Positions 27,074 to 35,209 of a DNA stretch of 64,000 nt are shown piece by piece; the stretch's first letter is position 1; each line of letters begins with the position of its first letter. The stretch lies in NCBI RefSeq assembly GCF_900106845.1, contig NZ_LT629850.1, positions 1,989,365-2,053,364 of the forward strand. The letters run 5' to 3'. The translations under genes were made by a program, and so were the position numbers. The notes beneath the pieces were generated by a model. The model saw only the letters and a list, made by a program, of their open reading frames with translations, searched no databases and was not told where the DNA came from. Origin of the DNA: Romboutsia timonensis. GTDB lineage: Bacteria; Bacillota; Clostridia; Peptostreptococcales; Peptostreptococcaceae.

Positions 27074-27346
27074 CTACATATGATCTATCATAAACCTTAT
27101 GATTTCAATCACTTCATATTCAATTAAGCTAAACATTTTATATACAACATGACTTTTCGGAATATTTTCAAATTGTTCATCTATATAAGTTTTAATTATA
27201 ATATCTTCCTCTAAATCATAAACTAAGTTTAATGTTGGAGTATCAAAATCCTTTATATCTACAGTAAATATAAAACTTCTATTAGCATCATTATCTATAC
27301 ATTCTTCTATATATTCTATTTTAAATTTCACATTTTCAAATAACAT
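27074..27346 (-). CDS. Small acidic protein, unknown function
   Basis: A 90-residue soluble, acidic protein (FENVKFKIEYIEECIDNDAN) with no signal peptide, metal motif or recognisable family. A good ribosome site (TTTAGGAGGATA) precedes the ATG and a strong terminator follows, so it is probably a real single gene. Confidence 0.6.
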   Translation of the reverse strand: MLFENVKFKIEYIEECIDNDANRSFIFTVDIKDFDTPTLNLVYDLEEDIIIKTYIDEQFENIPKSHVVYKMFSLIEYEVIEIIRFMIDHM

Positions 27347-27493
27347 AATATATCCTCCTAAAACTTATTATTGGTAGATTTGTCCAAGGAAATTACTATT
27401 TATGTTTATAATTATTTTAGTATAATTTTATATATTTTAAATTCATTATATATTTTTTTTATAAAATTTCTAAAATAATCTATAAATGTTTTA

Positions 27494-28630
27494 TTATATT
27501 GTCTTATCCTTTGTTTTTCTATCATAAAGTATGGCGCATAAAACCCCTAGAATCGCCACTGCCATCATAATAAGAATAGCTCTATCAATTTTTAAATACT
27601 CTATTAAAAAACCAACTACAAAAGAACCAATAATAACGCCTAAGCTATTAAACATAGCAAATCCCATAAGCTGAGAAGTTGTTTTTAAATTTTCAGGACA
27701 TACCCTATCTATCATAGTTCTTCCTACCATAAGAATAATTGGATATGTAAATATTTGAAGTAATCCACTTAAATATATAGCATAAATATTATGTATAAAA
27801 TAAAGTACTGACATTTGTATAAATATTGCTATAGGAGATAATATAAGCAATTTATCTGGACTTAGTTTATGCATTATCTTACCACAAAGTATTAGCATTG
27901 CTATTTCACTTACGGAACATATAAAATTGTATATACCTAAGTCTGATGTATTTCCTCCAATTCTTGTTATTCCATAAGGAACTAATTGTAAATATCCTCT
28001 AAATCCTATACATATAATTAAAAGTGTAACTACTATAAATATGTAATCTTTATTTGTTAATAAAGGTTTAAAACTTATACTTCCTTCACAACTTTTAACT
28101 ACATCCTTTAATCTAAATGCACAAAATATTCCAACTAAAAGCGATCCTACATATATAAAGGTTACATATTTATATCCTAAATTTGAAATAACAAAACCTA
28201 CAATTAAAACTCCAAATGCCCATCCTACAGAACCAAAAGCTCTTAATTGTCCAAATCTTGATTTTATATCATTGCTACTTTCCATAATCCAACTATCACA
28301 AAGAGGTCCTAACATAGAATTAAACAATCCCATTAAAAAAAATCCTATGTAAAATACTATACCTTTATTAAATAAAATTGCTATAGCTCCAGTTATAGTC
28401 GTTATTATAAGTGATGGAAATAATACTTTTTTTATAGTTTTAAGCTTATCACAAAAATATCCAATGGAAAAAAGTCCCACTAGACCACTTAATGTAAATA
28501 AGCTAATTAAACTTCCTGTTTGTATAGGATCAAATCCTTTATACTGTAAAAATGGAATTAACATACCAGCTATAGTAGATGTTCCGAAAAATACAAAAAA
28601 GTAAATGATTCTAAATAATAGTGCTCGCAT
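27494..28630 (-). CDS. Major facilitator superfamily transporter (LacY/NupG-like)
   Basis: About 378 residues with twelve predicted membrane helices. The pattern FVFFGTSTIAGMLIPFLQYK, KGFDPIQTGSL and GMLIPF resembles the MFS_1_like/nucleoside-H+ symporter branch. The loop between helices 2 and 3 has GYFCDKLKTIKK, the usual MFS motif A. ATG 28630 (MRMRALLFR) follows a GGGAGGATGAGG site; starting 18 bases earlier would overlap it. Substrate unknown; sugars or nucleosides are family possibilities. Monocistronic. Confidence 0.8.
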   Translation of the reverse strand: MRALLFRIIYFFVFFGTSTIAGMLIPFLQYKGFDPIQTGSLISLFTLSGLVGLFSIGYFCDKLKTIKKVLFPSLIITTITGAIAILFNKGIVFYIGFFLMGLFNSMLGPLCDSWIMESSNDIKSRFGQLRAFGSVGWAFGVLIVGFVISNLGYKYVTFIYVGSLLVGIFCAFRLKDVVKSCEGSISFKPLLTNKDYIFIVVTLLIICIGFRGYLQLVPYGITRIGGNTSDLGIYNFICSVSEIAMLILCGKIMHKLSPDKLLILSPIAIFIQMSVLYFIHNIYAIYLSGLLQIFTYPIILMVGRTMIDRVCPENLKTTSQLMGFAMFNSLGVIIGSFVVGFLIEYLKIDRAILIMMAVAILGVLCAILYDRKTKDKTI

Positions 28631-28795
28631 CCTCATCCTCCCTAACAAATTATTTAATATTAGTATCTACATTTAATTTTTTTATATTATTTAAAATTTA
28701 TTTTTCCTAACCAACATATCGTTAAAACACTTCAAATTTATAGATTACTATTATAATTTGTCCAAAATACTTATAAAATATAAAATACTTATATC

Positions 28796-28838
28796 AAAAA
28801 AGACTGGATATAATTTTAAAATTATATCCAGTCTTTTT
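28796..28838 (-). terminator. Terminator of the met operon
   Basis: AAAAAAGACTGGATATAATTTT directly followed by its reverse complement; a near-perfect 22-bp palindrome downstream of the second metQ, with T runs on both strands. Confidence 0.85.
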
Positions 28839-28923
28839 TAACTTATATAAATTAACTTCATTATTTAATCTATATCACACACAACTTCAATTATTATATA
28901 TTTTTAGATAGGTATACTCTAAC

Positions 28924-29730
28924 TTAAAATATAGGAATTATAGTTCCTTTATACTCATTATTTATAAAATCTCTTGCTTCATCAGATGTTAATGCCTTCT
29001 TTAAAACCTGTATCTTTTCACTTTCTTCATCACCTTTTCTACTCGCTATTATATTAGCATAAGTATTATCAGTTGGTGCAATTAATATTCCTTGTTCATT
29101 TGCATTAATTCCTGCTGCTACAGCAAAGTTTGTATTTATAAATGCTGCCTCCACATCTTTTAATATACTTGGCAGTAGTGATGCTTCATCTTCTACAAAC
29201 TTTAAGTTTTTAGGATTTTCTATTATATCATTCGATGTTACTAATTCACCTTCTTTTATTTTAATTAACCCTGCACTTTCTAGCAATCTTAAGGACCTTG
29301 ACTCATTGCTTGGATCATTAGTAAGAGCTATTGTATCACCATCTTGTAAGTCTTCTAATGAATCTCTTTTATCTGAATATAAAGTTATAGGACATACATA
29401 AAGTGGCTCTACTGCAACTAAATCATATCCTTTTTCTTCATTTGTTTTTTCTAAGAAAGGTTTATGTTGAAATAAATTAGCATCTAATTCTCCATCATTT
29501 AATGCTGTATTTGGCAATACATAATCATTAAATACCTTTACTTCTAATTCATATCCTTCAACCTCAATAAGAGGCTTAACAGCTTTTAAAAGCTCTTCAC
29601 CTGGAACTAAGTTACATCCAACGACTATTTTTTTATCATTTTTGCTTGACTCGTTGCTTGAAGAACATCCAACCGATGATACTATTAATACTCCTGATAA
29701 TACTAACCCTATTAATTTTTTTAATTTCAT
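28924..29730 (-). CDS. metQ: MetQ-type methionine-binding lipoprotein, second copy
   Basis: A 268-residue NlpA/MetQ lipoprotein. The lipobox VSSVGC gives a lipidated Cys22; the mature part has KIVVGCNLVPGEELL, DANLFQHKPFLEK and ALTNDPSNESRSLRLLE, the MetQ fingerprints. It binds methionine outside the membrane for the MetNI transporter. It is the last gene of the operon, 27 bases after the other metQ, and clearly a diverged duplicate. The ligand could differ slightly (D-Met, Met-sulfoxide or a Met peptide), which is speculative. Confidence 0.9.
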   Translation of the reverse strand: MKLKKLIGLVLSGVLIVSSVGCSSSNESSKNDKKIVVGCNLVPGEELLKAVKPLIEVEGYELEVKVFNDYVLPNTALNDGELDANLFQHKPFLEKTNEEKGYDLVAVEPLYVCPITLYSDKRDSLEDLQDGDTIALTNDPSNESRSLRLLESAGLIKIKEGELVTSNDIIENPKNLKFVEDEASLLPSILKDVEAAFINTNFAVAAGINANEQGILIAPTDNTYANIIASRKGDEESEKIQVLKKALTSDEARDFINNEYKGTIIPIF

Positions 29731-29757
29731 TTTTTTATCTCTCCCCTTTATGAATTC

Positions 29758-30573
29758 TTAAAATGCTGGTACTATACTTCCACTATATTTTTCATTTATA
29801 AATTCTTTAACTTCTTCACTATTTAAAACTTCTGTTAAAGCTTTTATTGCTTTACTATCTTTATCTGCAGTTCTACAAGCTAATATATTTGCGTATGGTG
29901 ACTCTTTTGATTCTATAATTATTGCATCTTTAGTTGGATTTAAACCAGCTTCTAATGCATAGTTAGTATTTATTACTGCTGCATCTACATCCACTAAAAC
30001 TACAGGTAATTGAGCTGCATCCAGTTCTTGTACTTTTATATTTTTAGGATTTTCTGCTATATCCTTAGCTCCAGGAGACTCAACATCTTTAAGCTTTATA
30101 ACTCCATTATCCTCTAATAATTTTAATGCTCTTGCTGCATTACTAGCATCGTTAGGTATAGCTATTGTACTATTTTCCTTTAATTCATCTAATGATTTTA
30201 TAGATTTTGAATATAATCCCATTGGCTCTATATGAACCTTTGCAGTATATGTTAAATCATACCCTTGACCATCTATTGTATCTTCTAAGTATGGAACATG
30301 TTGGAAGAAGTTAGCATCTATTGAACCCTCATCTAATGCTGTATTTAATAAAGTATAATCATCAAATACCTTTATATCTAATTCATAACCTTTTTCTTGA
30401 AGTATAGGTTTTACCTCTTCTAATATTTCTGCATGTGGTACAGCCGAAGCTCCTATAACAATTTTGTTATTTCCTTTTTCATCAATATTTTCTGGTTGTG
30501 TTTTACTACATCCTATTGCTGATATTGTTAATACTCCTGATAATGCTAATCCTAATAATTTTTTTAATTTCAT
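29758..30573 (-). CDS. metQ: MetQ-type methionine-binding lipoprotein, first copy
   Basis: A 271-residue NlpA/MetQ lipoprotein with lipobox ISAIGC and the same MetQ pattern (KIVIGASAVPHAEIL, DANFFQHVPYLED, IAIPNDASNAARALKLLE). It follows metI by about 60 bases in the same operon and is a tandem paralogue of the gene at 28924-29730. It supplies substrate to MetN/MetI. Confidence 0.92.
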   Translation of the reverse strand: MKLKKLLGLALSGVLTISAIGCSKTQPENIDEKGNNKIVIGASAVPHAEILEEVKPILQEKGYELDIKVFDDYTLLNTALDEGSIDANFFQHVPYLEDTIDGQGYDLTYTAKVHIEPMGLYSKSIKSLDELKENSTIAIPNDASNAARALKLLEDNGVIKLKDVESPGAKDIAENPKNIKVQELDAAQLPVVLVDVDAAVINTNYALEAGLNPTKDAIIIESKESPYANILACRTADKDSKAIKALTEVLNSEEVKEFINEKYSGSIVPAF

Positions 30574-30632
30574 TTTATTTTCTCCCTTAATTTTTATATA
30601 GTTTAATATGAATATCCTTTACAAAGTAAATT

Positions 30633-31292
30633 TTATTTAAGCTTTTTATAAGCTAAATTCCCTATACATTGAATTAATTGAACTATTACTATTAATATGA
30701 GTACAGTATACAACATTACTGATGTATCAAACTTCTGATAACCATATGTAAGTGCTACTGCCCCTAATCCTCCTGCGCCTACAGCACCTGCCATTGCAGT
30801 ATAACCTAGTATTGATATTGTAGATAATGTTATTCCTGATACTATTGATGGCATTGCTTCTTTTATCATTACTTTAAATATTATTTGAAAATCAGATGCC
30901 CCAAATGATTTTGCAGCTTCTATTAGACCTTTATCAACTTCTTTTAATGCACTTTCTATTACTCTAGCTATAAATGGTGCTGCTCCTATTGTAAGTGGTA
31001 CAAGTGCTGCATTTACTCCTATAGCCTTACCTACTATAAATCTTGTAAGTGGTATTATTGCCACCATTAATATGATAAACGGAAAACTTCGAACAGTATT
31101 TATAATCCCCCCTAATACATCATTTAATTTTTTATTTGGTCTAAGTCCATTTGAGTCAGTTATTACTAAAGTTATTGCAATTATAAATCCTATAATTGTA
31201 GCAAATATTGTTGCTACAGCTGTCATGTATAAAGTTTGGAAAAATGCCTCTATTAAAATATCTTTTGCAAATTCTAAAAAATTAGTTTTCAT
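30633..31292 (-). CDS. metI: Methionine ABC transporter permease MetI
   Basis: A 219-residue permease with five membrane helices. The cytoplasmic EAA loop reads VDKGLIEAAKSFGASDFQII, and VRSFPFIILMVAIIP and AGAVGAGGLGAVALTYGYQ are typical MetI segments. It forms the transmembrane dimer that carries L-methionine, driven by MetN. The start is 14 bases after the metN stop, within the same operon. Confidence 0.93.
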   Translation of the reverse strand: MKTNFLEFAKDILIEAFFQTLYMTAVATIFATIIGFIIAITLVITDSNGLRPNKKLNDVLGGIINTVRSFPFIILMVAIIPLTRFIVGKAIGVNAALVPLTIGAAPFIARVIESALKEVDKGLIEAAKSFGASDFQIIFKVMIKEAMPSIVSGITLSTISILGYTAMAGAVGAGGLGAVALTYGYQKFDTSVMLYTVLILIVIVQLIQCIGNLAYKKLK

Positions 31293-31306
31293 TTAAATCC
31301 CCCCTT

Positions 31307-32308
31307 TTATGCTCTTTCTAATTCTTTATTATTAATTTTATTTTCTTTATTTTGTAATACTTCCCATTTTACATCAGTTAAATTTAAATAATTTATCACT
31401 TGTTCTTTTTTATCTTGTGGAATATTTATAATAAGCGATCCTAATACATCATCTCTAAATTTTTCAAGTTTTCCCCATACTATTGAAAAATCTATATCCA
31501 AACTTCTAGCCATAGAAGTTATTATATAGCCATTTGAAAACTCTTTAGGGAAGAATAGCTTTATATTAACTCCACTATTTGGTACTACTTCTTCCTCACC
31601 TAATAGTTCTTTTAAACACTCTGAATGATTTAAGAATAAATCTTCTGTATCTCCACACTCTAGTACTTTACCATCTTTTAATATTGCTACCTTATTACAA
31701 ACTTCTTTTACAACTTCCATTTGATGTGTAACTATTATTATAGTTATTCCAAGCTTTTTATTTATGTCTCTAAGTAAAGATAGTATTGATTTTGTAGTAT
31801 TTGGATCTAGTGCTGATGTAGCTTCATCGCAAAGCAGTATATTGGGATTTAATGCAAGTGCCCTTGCTATAGCAACTCTTTGCTTTTGACCCCCACTTAG
31901 GTGTTTGGGCTTATTTTTTGCTTTAGCTTCCAATCCAACAAGCCTTAATAGTTCATCTACTTTTTTATTTATTTCTTCTTTGGAATATCCCCAACATTCT
32001 AATGGTAGTGCTATATTTTCATATACAGTTAGTCTCTCTAATAATGAAAAATGTTGAAATATCATACCTAAATCTTTTCTAAATTCTCTTAATTCCTTTG
32101 ATGTTAAATCTTTTATTTCTTTATTATTTACAGTTATACTTCCATCATCATAGCTTTCTAATCCATTTATACATCTTAGTAATGTTGATTTTCCAGCTCC
32201 ACTGTGCCCTACTAAACCAAAAATCTCACCTTTATTTATTTCCACATTAATGTTTTTTAGCACCTGTGTATTTCCAAAGTATTTATTTACCCCTTTTATT
32301 CTTATCAT
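31307..32308 (-). CDS. metN: Methionine ABC transporter ATPase MetN
   Basis: A 333-residue ATPase: Walker A GLVGHSGAGKST, signature LSGGQKQRVAIARAL, Walker B ILLCDEATSALDP, H-loop VTHQMEVVK. The last 80 residues form the C2 regulatory domain found in MetN, where methionine binds and inhibits transport. ATG 32308 is used because GGAGGGGG lies just upstream; a TTG fifteen bases earlier belongs to that site. It is the first gene behind the methionine T-box. Confidence 0.93.
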   Translation of the reverse strand: MIRIKGVNKYFGNTQVLKNINVEINKGEIFGLVGHSGAGKSTLLRCINGLESYDDGSITVNNKEIKDLTSKELREFRKDLGMIFQHFSLLERLTVYENIALPLECWGYSKEEINKKVDELLRLVGLEAKAKNKPKHLSGGQKQRVAIARALALNPNILLCDEATSALDPNTTKSILSLLRDINKKLGITIIIVTHQMEVVKEVCNKVAILKDGKVLECGDTEDLFLNHSECLKELLGEEEVVPNSGVNIKLFFPKEFSNGYIITSMARSLDIDFSIVWGKLEKFRDDVLGSLIINIPQDKKEQVINYLNLTDVKWEVLQNKENKINNKELERA

Positions 32309-32383
32309 CTTTTCCCCCTCCAATTTTAAAATTTATTTTACTTAAAATTAATTTGGTTAAAAATATACTTTATTAGATATCAA

Positions 32384-32665
32384 AAAAACTCCCGAACCTA
32401 AGAACTAAGTCTTAGGAACGAGAGTTAAAACTTCGTGTTACCATCCTAATTTATTTGTACCTCACGATACAAACCTCATCAAGTACACCAAAATATTTCG
32501 GTTATACTCTATCACTGTAACGGGTGAACCCGTTGTAGCCTAAATCAAAAAGATCTCGGTACACCGCTCCAAGGCCATTTTCCCTTTAATATCCTTCGCT
32601 CCCTCTCACCAAATAGGAACTCTCTGTAAAAGTATTCTTAAAGGTACTCTCATTTTCTTAGCGTT
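32384..32665 (-). promoter_or_regulatory. T-box leader (methionine specifier) of the metNIQQ operon
   Basis: On the minus strand the leader has a stem I region with GGTGAGAGG, a specifier context GAAAATGGCCTTGGAGC in which ATG (Met) is in the usual place, and the T-box AGGATGGTAACACG. UGGU can pair with the tRNA 3' end ACCA. It then ends in a terminator (AACTCTCGTTCCTAAGA / TCTTAGGTTCGGGAGTT followed by seven T). Uncharged tRNA-Met should favour the antiterminator and switch on uptake. The specifier assignment is by position and by the downstream genes. Confidence 0.88.
32385..32432 (-). terminator. T-box terminator
   Basis: The regulated hairpin of the T-box leader: arms of 17 bases with few mismatches followed by T7 on the minus strand. 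It is mutually exclusive with the antiterminator that contains the T-box sequence. Confidence 0.8.
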
Positions 32666-33104
32666 TGTTGTTATTTTTTATTTGCTACTTATATTTTAAA
32701 TAATAATTACTTTAGTTTTATTTGTCAATAAATTTTCTGAAATTTTATAATATTCATTTTATTCCTAAAATTACAATTTAAATATTATTTATAGCATATT
32801 ATCTATTTCAATTTTTTTGTTTATTCAAAGAAAGCATTTGAGCATTTAACTATTTTACTTACATTATTTAATCTATAATTTATAAGATCCTTACTAATAC
32901 ATTTATTCTTATAATCTAACATTATCAATAAACTAAGTTCTTTCAATAATATTAGATTATTGTTTAAAATATACATAAACTTGTATTGTATTAATAGTAT
33001 TAAAATCTAATAAACACTAAAAAAACATCCTTATATTTGATTTTTAAAATTATCAAATCTATAATTGTATATGTTAACAATTACTGCAATCGGGGGAAAT
33101 TATT
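32666..33104. other. Intergenic region upstream of T-box leader and AEC gene
   Basis: About 440 AT-rich bases that hold the met promoter (minus) and the AEC promoter (plus; GGGGGAAATT ribosome site). ATAATCTAACATTAT and ATAATATTAGATTAT (about 32911-32960) make an imperfect palindrome. No other motif was recognised. Confidence 0.4.
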
Positions 33105-34043
33105 ATGGAGAATCTTATATTATCACTTAATGTTGTCTTACCATTATTTATTACAATGTCATTAGGTTATTTTCTTAAATCTCTTAATATGTTTGATAAT
33201 AATACATTAGATACGATGAACAACATTACATTTAAATCATTTTTACCTATGTTATTATTTTACAACATATATAAAACTGATTTACAAGGCGTATTCAATT
33301 TAAAGTTAATGATATTTTCAGCAACTTGTGTAATAGCTTTATATTTAATATTATATCTAATAGTTCCATTAATAGAAAAAGATAATAAAAAGCGAGGGGC
33401 TCTACTTCAAGGGCTATTTAGAAGTAACTTTGTAATATTCGGTATTCCTATAACAGAGTCCTTATTTGGAAGTGAAAAAGTTGGTGTTGCTGCTCTTTTA
33501 ATTGCAGTTATTGTCCCACTGTTCAATATTTTATCAGTGATTGCACTCGAAACTTTCAGAGGTGGTAAACCTGATTTTAGAAAGATATCTATAGGAATAA
33601 TAAAAAATCCACTTATAATTGCATCTTGCTTAGGTATACTTACTTTACTTCTTAAAATTAAAATTCCTACAGCAATAGAAAAAACAATAAGTGATGTTTC
33701 AAAAATAGCTACTCCACTTTCACTTATACTACTTGGAGCATCTTTTAAATTTGACAATATAAAAAAATACCTAAAACAAACAACTATAGCTGTTGTCGGA
33801 AAAACTATATTGACACCATGTATCATACTTCCTATATGTATTATGTTTGGATATAGAGGTGTTGAACTTTCTACACTTATGATTATATTTGCTGCACCAA
33901 CTGCAATTTCATCTTTTACTATGGCTCAACAAATGGATTCAGATAGTGATCTTGCAGGCCAGATAGTTGTATTTACGTCTGCTTTTTGTGTGGTTACGGT
34001 ATTTATGTGGATATTTATATTAAAACAATCCCATTTGATTTAA
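33105..34043 (+). CDS. AEC-family (auxin efflux carrier-like) transporter
   Basis: A 312-residue protein with about ten membrane helices in two inverted halves, starting NVVLPLFITMSLGYFLKSLN and ending AAPTAISSFTMAQQMDSDSD, the typical AEC ends. Bacterial members export or import organic acids such as malate and malonate; the substrate here is unknown. CGGGGGAAATTATT precedes the ATG. Monocistronic. Confidence 0.85.
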   Translation: MENLILSLNVVLPLFITMSLGYFLKSLNMFDNNTLDTMNNITFKSFLPMLLFYNIYKTDLQGVFNLKLMIFSATCVIALYLILYLIVPLIEKDNKKRGALLQGLFRSNFVIFGIPITESLFGSEKVGVAALLIAVIVPLFNILSVIALETFRGGKPDFRKISIGIIKNPLIIASCLGILTLLLKIKIPTAIEKTISDVSKIATPLSLILLGASFKFDNIKKYLKQTTIAVVGKTILTPCIILPICIMFGYRGVELSTLMIIFAAPTAISSFTMAQQMDSDSDLAGQIVVFTSAFCVVTVFMWIFILKQSHLI

Positions 34044-34102
34044 TACAAATATAATATTAATCTTAATTTTAAAATCACTAATTTAAATTATTAAATAAAA
34101 AA

Positions 34103-34136
34103 ACTATAGAATGGATAATTATCATTCTATAGCTTT
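34103..34136 (+). terminator. Terminator after the AEC gene
   Basis: CTATAGAATG / CATTCTATAG perfect stem. It overlaps the last codons of the convergent small membrane gene and may stop both transcripts. Confidence 0.65.
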
Positions 34137-34426
34137 TCATTAATTGGCATTATTGATATTATTATTACTATTGAACTTATTATATGAATAATTATGTAAA
34201 CGTAATTTATATTTTGAATATTTATTATTAAAAAAAAAGTTTCAACGATTAAGTAATAATATCCAATTATTTTATTTGATTTTACATTTGTTTCATACTT
34301 GTCATTATTATATTTTTTTCTATAAAACTTTTCAAATATATCCATACCGTAATATAATAAAATATAAATTGATAATATTAAGTGAATAATAAATTGCATT
34401 TTATTACTATATAAAAAATCTATCAT
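34127..34426 (-). CDS. Small three-helix membrane protein (possible partner or immunity protein)
   Basis: A 99-residue protein with about three membrane helices (FIIHLILSIYILLYYG, IIGYYYLIVETFFLI, YIIIHIISSIVIII) and a basic loop between the first two. It starts five bases after the stop of the secreted-protein gene at 34432-34941 and has no ribosome site of its own worth the name, so it is probably translationally coupled. A secreted protein followed by a small multi-helix membrane protein is the layout of bacteriocin/immunity pairs, but no family is recognised. Confidence 0.6.
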   Translation of the reverse strand: MIDFLYSNKMQFIIHLILSIYILLYYGMDIFEKFYRKKYNNDKYETNVKSNKIIGYYYLIVETFFLIINIQNINYVYIIIHIISSIVIIISIMPINEKL

Positions 34427-34431
34427 AATAA

Positions 34432-34941
34432 TTAATTACCTATTATATAATAAAAATTCCTTTTTGCCCAAGTTGCTCCCTCATAGGAATGAGGTGGATA
34501 TGGATTTGATACTGTTATTGAATTACTATATATACGTAGATTTTTTACAGTTCCTGCTATTTCAGCTAATGTTTTCACTGGAACTATTAAATCTATAACA
34601 TCAATGACTTGTGCTTTTCCTAATACAACTTGACCTACTTTGTAAACAACACATGTAGTTAATATTATTGGTGACGCTTTTCCAATTACCGTTTTTGCTA
34701 CCTAATATACAGTAGACCCTCTTTCATCAGAATTCTCGGAATTTAATCTAGATAAGTATTCTTCAGCCTCATCTAAATTATTAGTTACACCTAATAATTC
34801 TCCTTCTCCATTGTAAATTTCATATTGTTCTTCCATACTACTTTTACTATTTGTTTGTAATTCATTAGCATAAACTAATGTACTAGTGCTAGATGTAAAA
34901 GTAAATAAAAACATACTTAAAATTGCTATAAACTTTTTCAT
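34432..34941 (-). pseudogene. Secreted protein gene with in-frame amber codon
   Basis: The frame encodes a signal peptide (MKKFIAILSMFLFTFTSSTS, cleavage near VYA-NE) and a charged segment (EQYEIYNGEGELLG, EEAEEYLSRLNSEN). A TAG at codon 80 (34702-34704) comes next, then 89 more codons in the same frame to TAA. The continuation is protein-like: VAKTVIGKASPIILTTCVVY, KVGQVVLGKAQVIDVI and an aromatic end with WAKRNFYYI. Without the stop the product is about 169 residues. The direct follow-on of the frame and codon use show a single recent nonsense change, or a sequencing error. Family unknown; a toxin or bacteriocin-like role is inference from size, secretion and the membrane partner. Confidence 0.65.
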
Positions 34942-34985
34942 AGCTAGTTTATCCCCCTTTATTTAAAAATAACTTTCAAGTAAAG

Positions 34986-35026
34986 TATGTAACATAATAC
35001 ATTAAACTGTCAACATAATACATTAA
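34986..35026 (-). promoter_or_regulatory. Promoter with two 15-bp direct repeats
   Basis: TTAATGTATTATGTT (minus strand) occurs at 35012-35026 and at 34991-35005, exactly 21 bp apart. The upstream copy abuts a consensus TTGACA (35008-35013); the second lies between it and a TACATA (34986-34991, 16-bp spacing). This looks like the operator of the secreted-protein gene, about 50 bases before its ATG. Confidence 0.6.
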
Positions 35027-35029
35027 CTT

Positions 35030-35080
35030 TTAACCTAATGGAATAACTAATTAACTCACTAGTTATTCCATTAGGTTAAA
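35030..35080. terminator. Large palindrome after the sigma/anti-sigma operon
   Basis: TTTAACCTAATGGAATAACTA pairs perfectly with TAGTTATTCCATTAGGTTAAA (21-bp arms, 9-10 nt loop). It lies downstream of the minus-strand anti-sigma gene but lacks a T tract on that strand, so a terminator role is likely but not certain. Confidence 0.5.
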
Positions 35081-35209
35081 TCTCCATTAATAATTTAATG
35101 CTGTTTGTGTTAATGTAAATTCTTTAATATTTATATTATCTTGTTTTTTTAACTTTTATTGTTTTTGTCTTTTATTTGTATCTTTCCTTATTATTGCAAT
35201 TAAATTTAA

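Noticed and set aside
34702-34704. UAG as a pyrrolysine codon
   Set aside because: Pyrrolysine is limited to methylamine methyltransferases and a few relatives; the context is a small secreted protein. A nonsense change or sequencing error is simpler.
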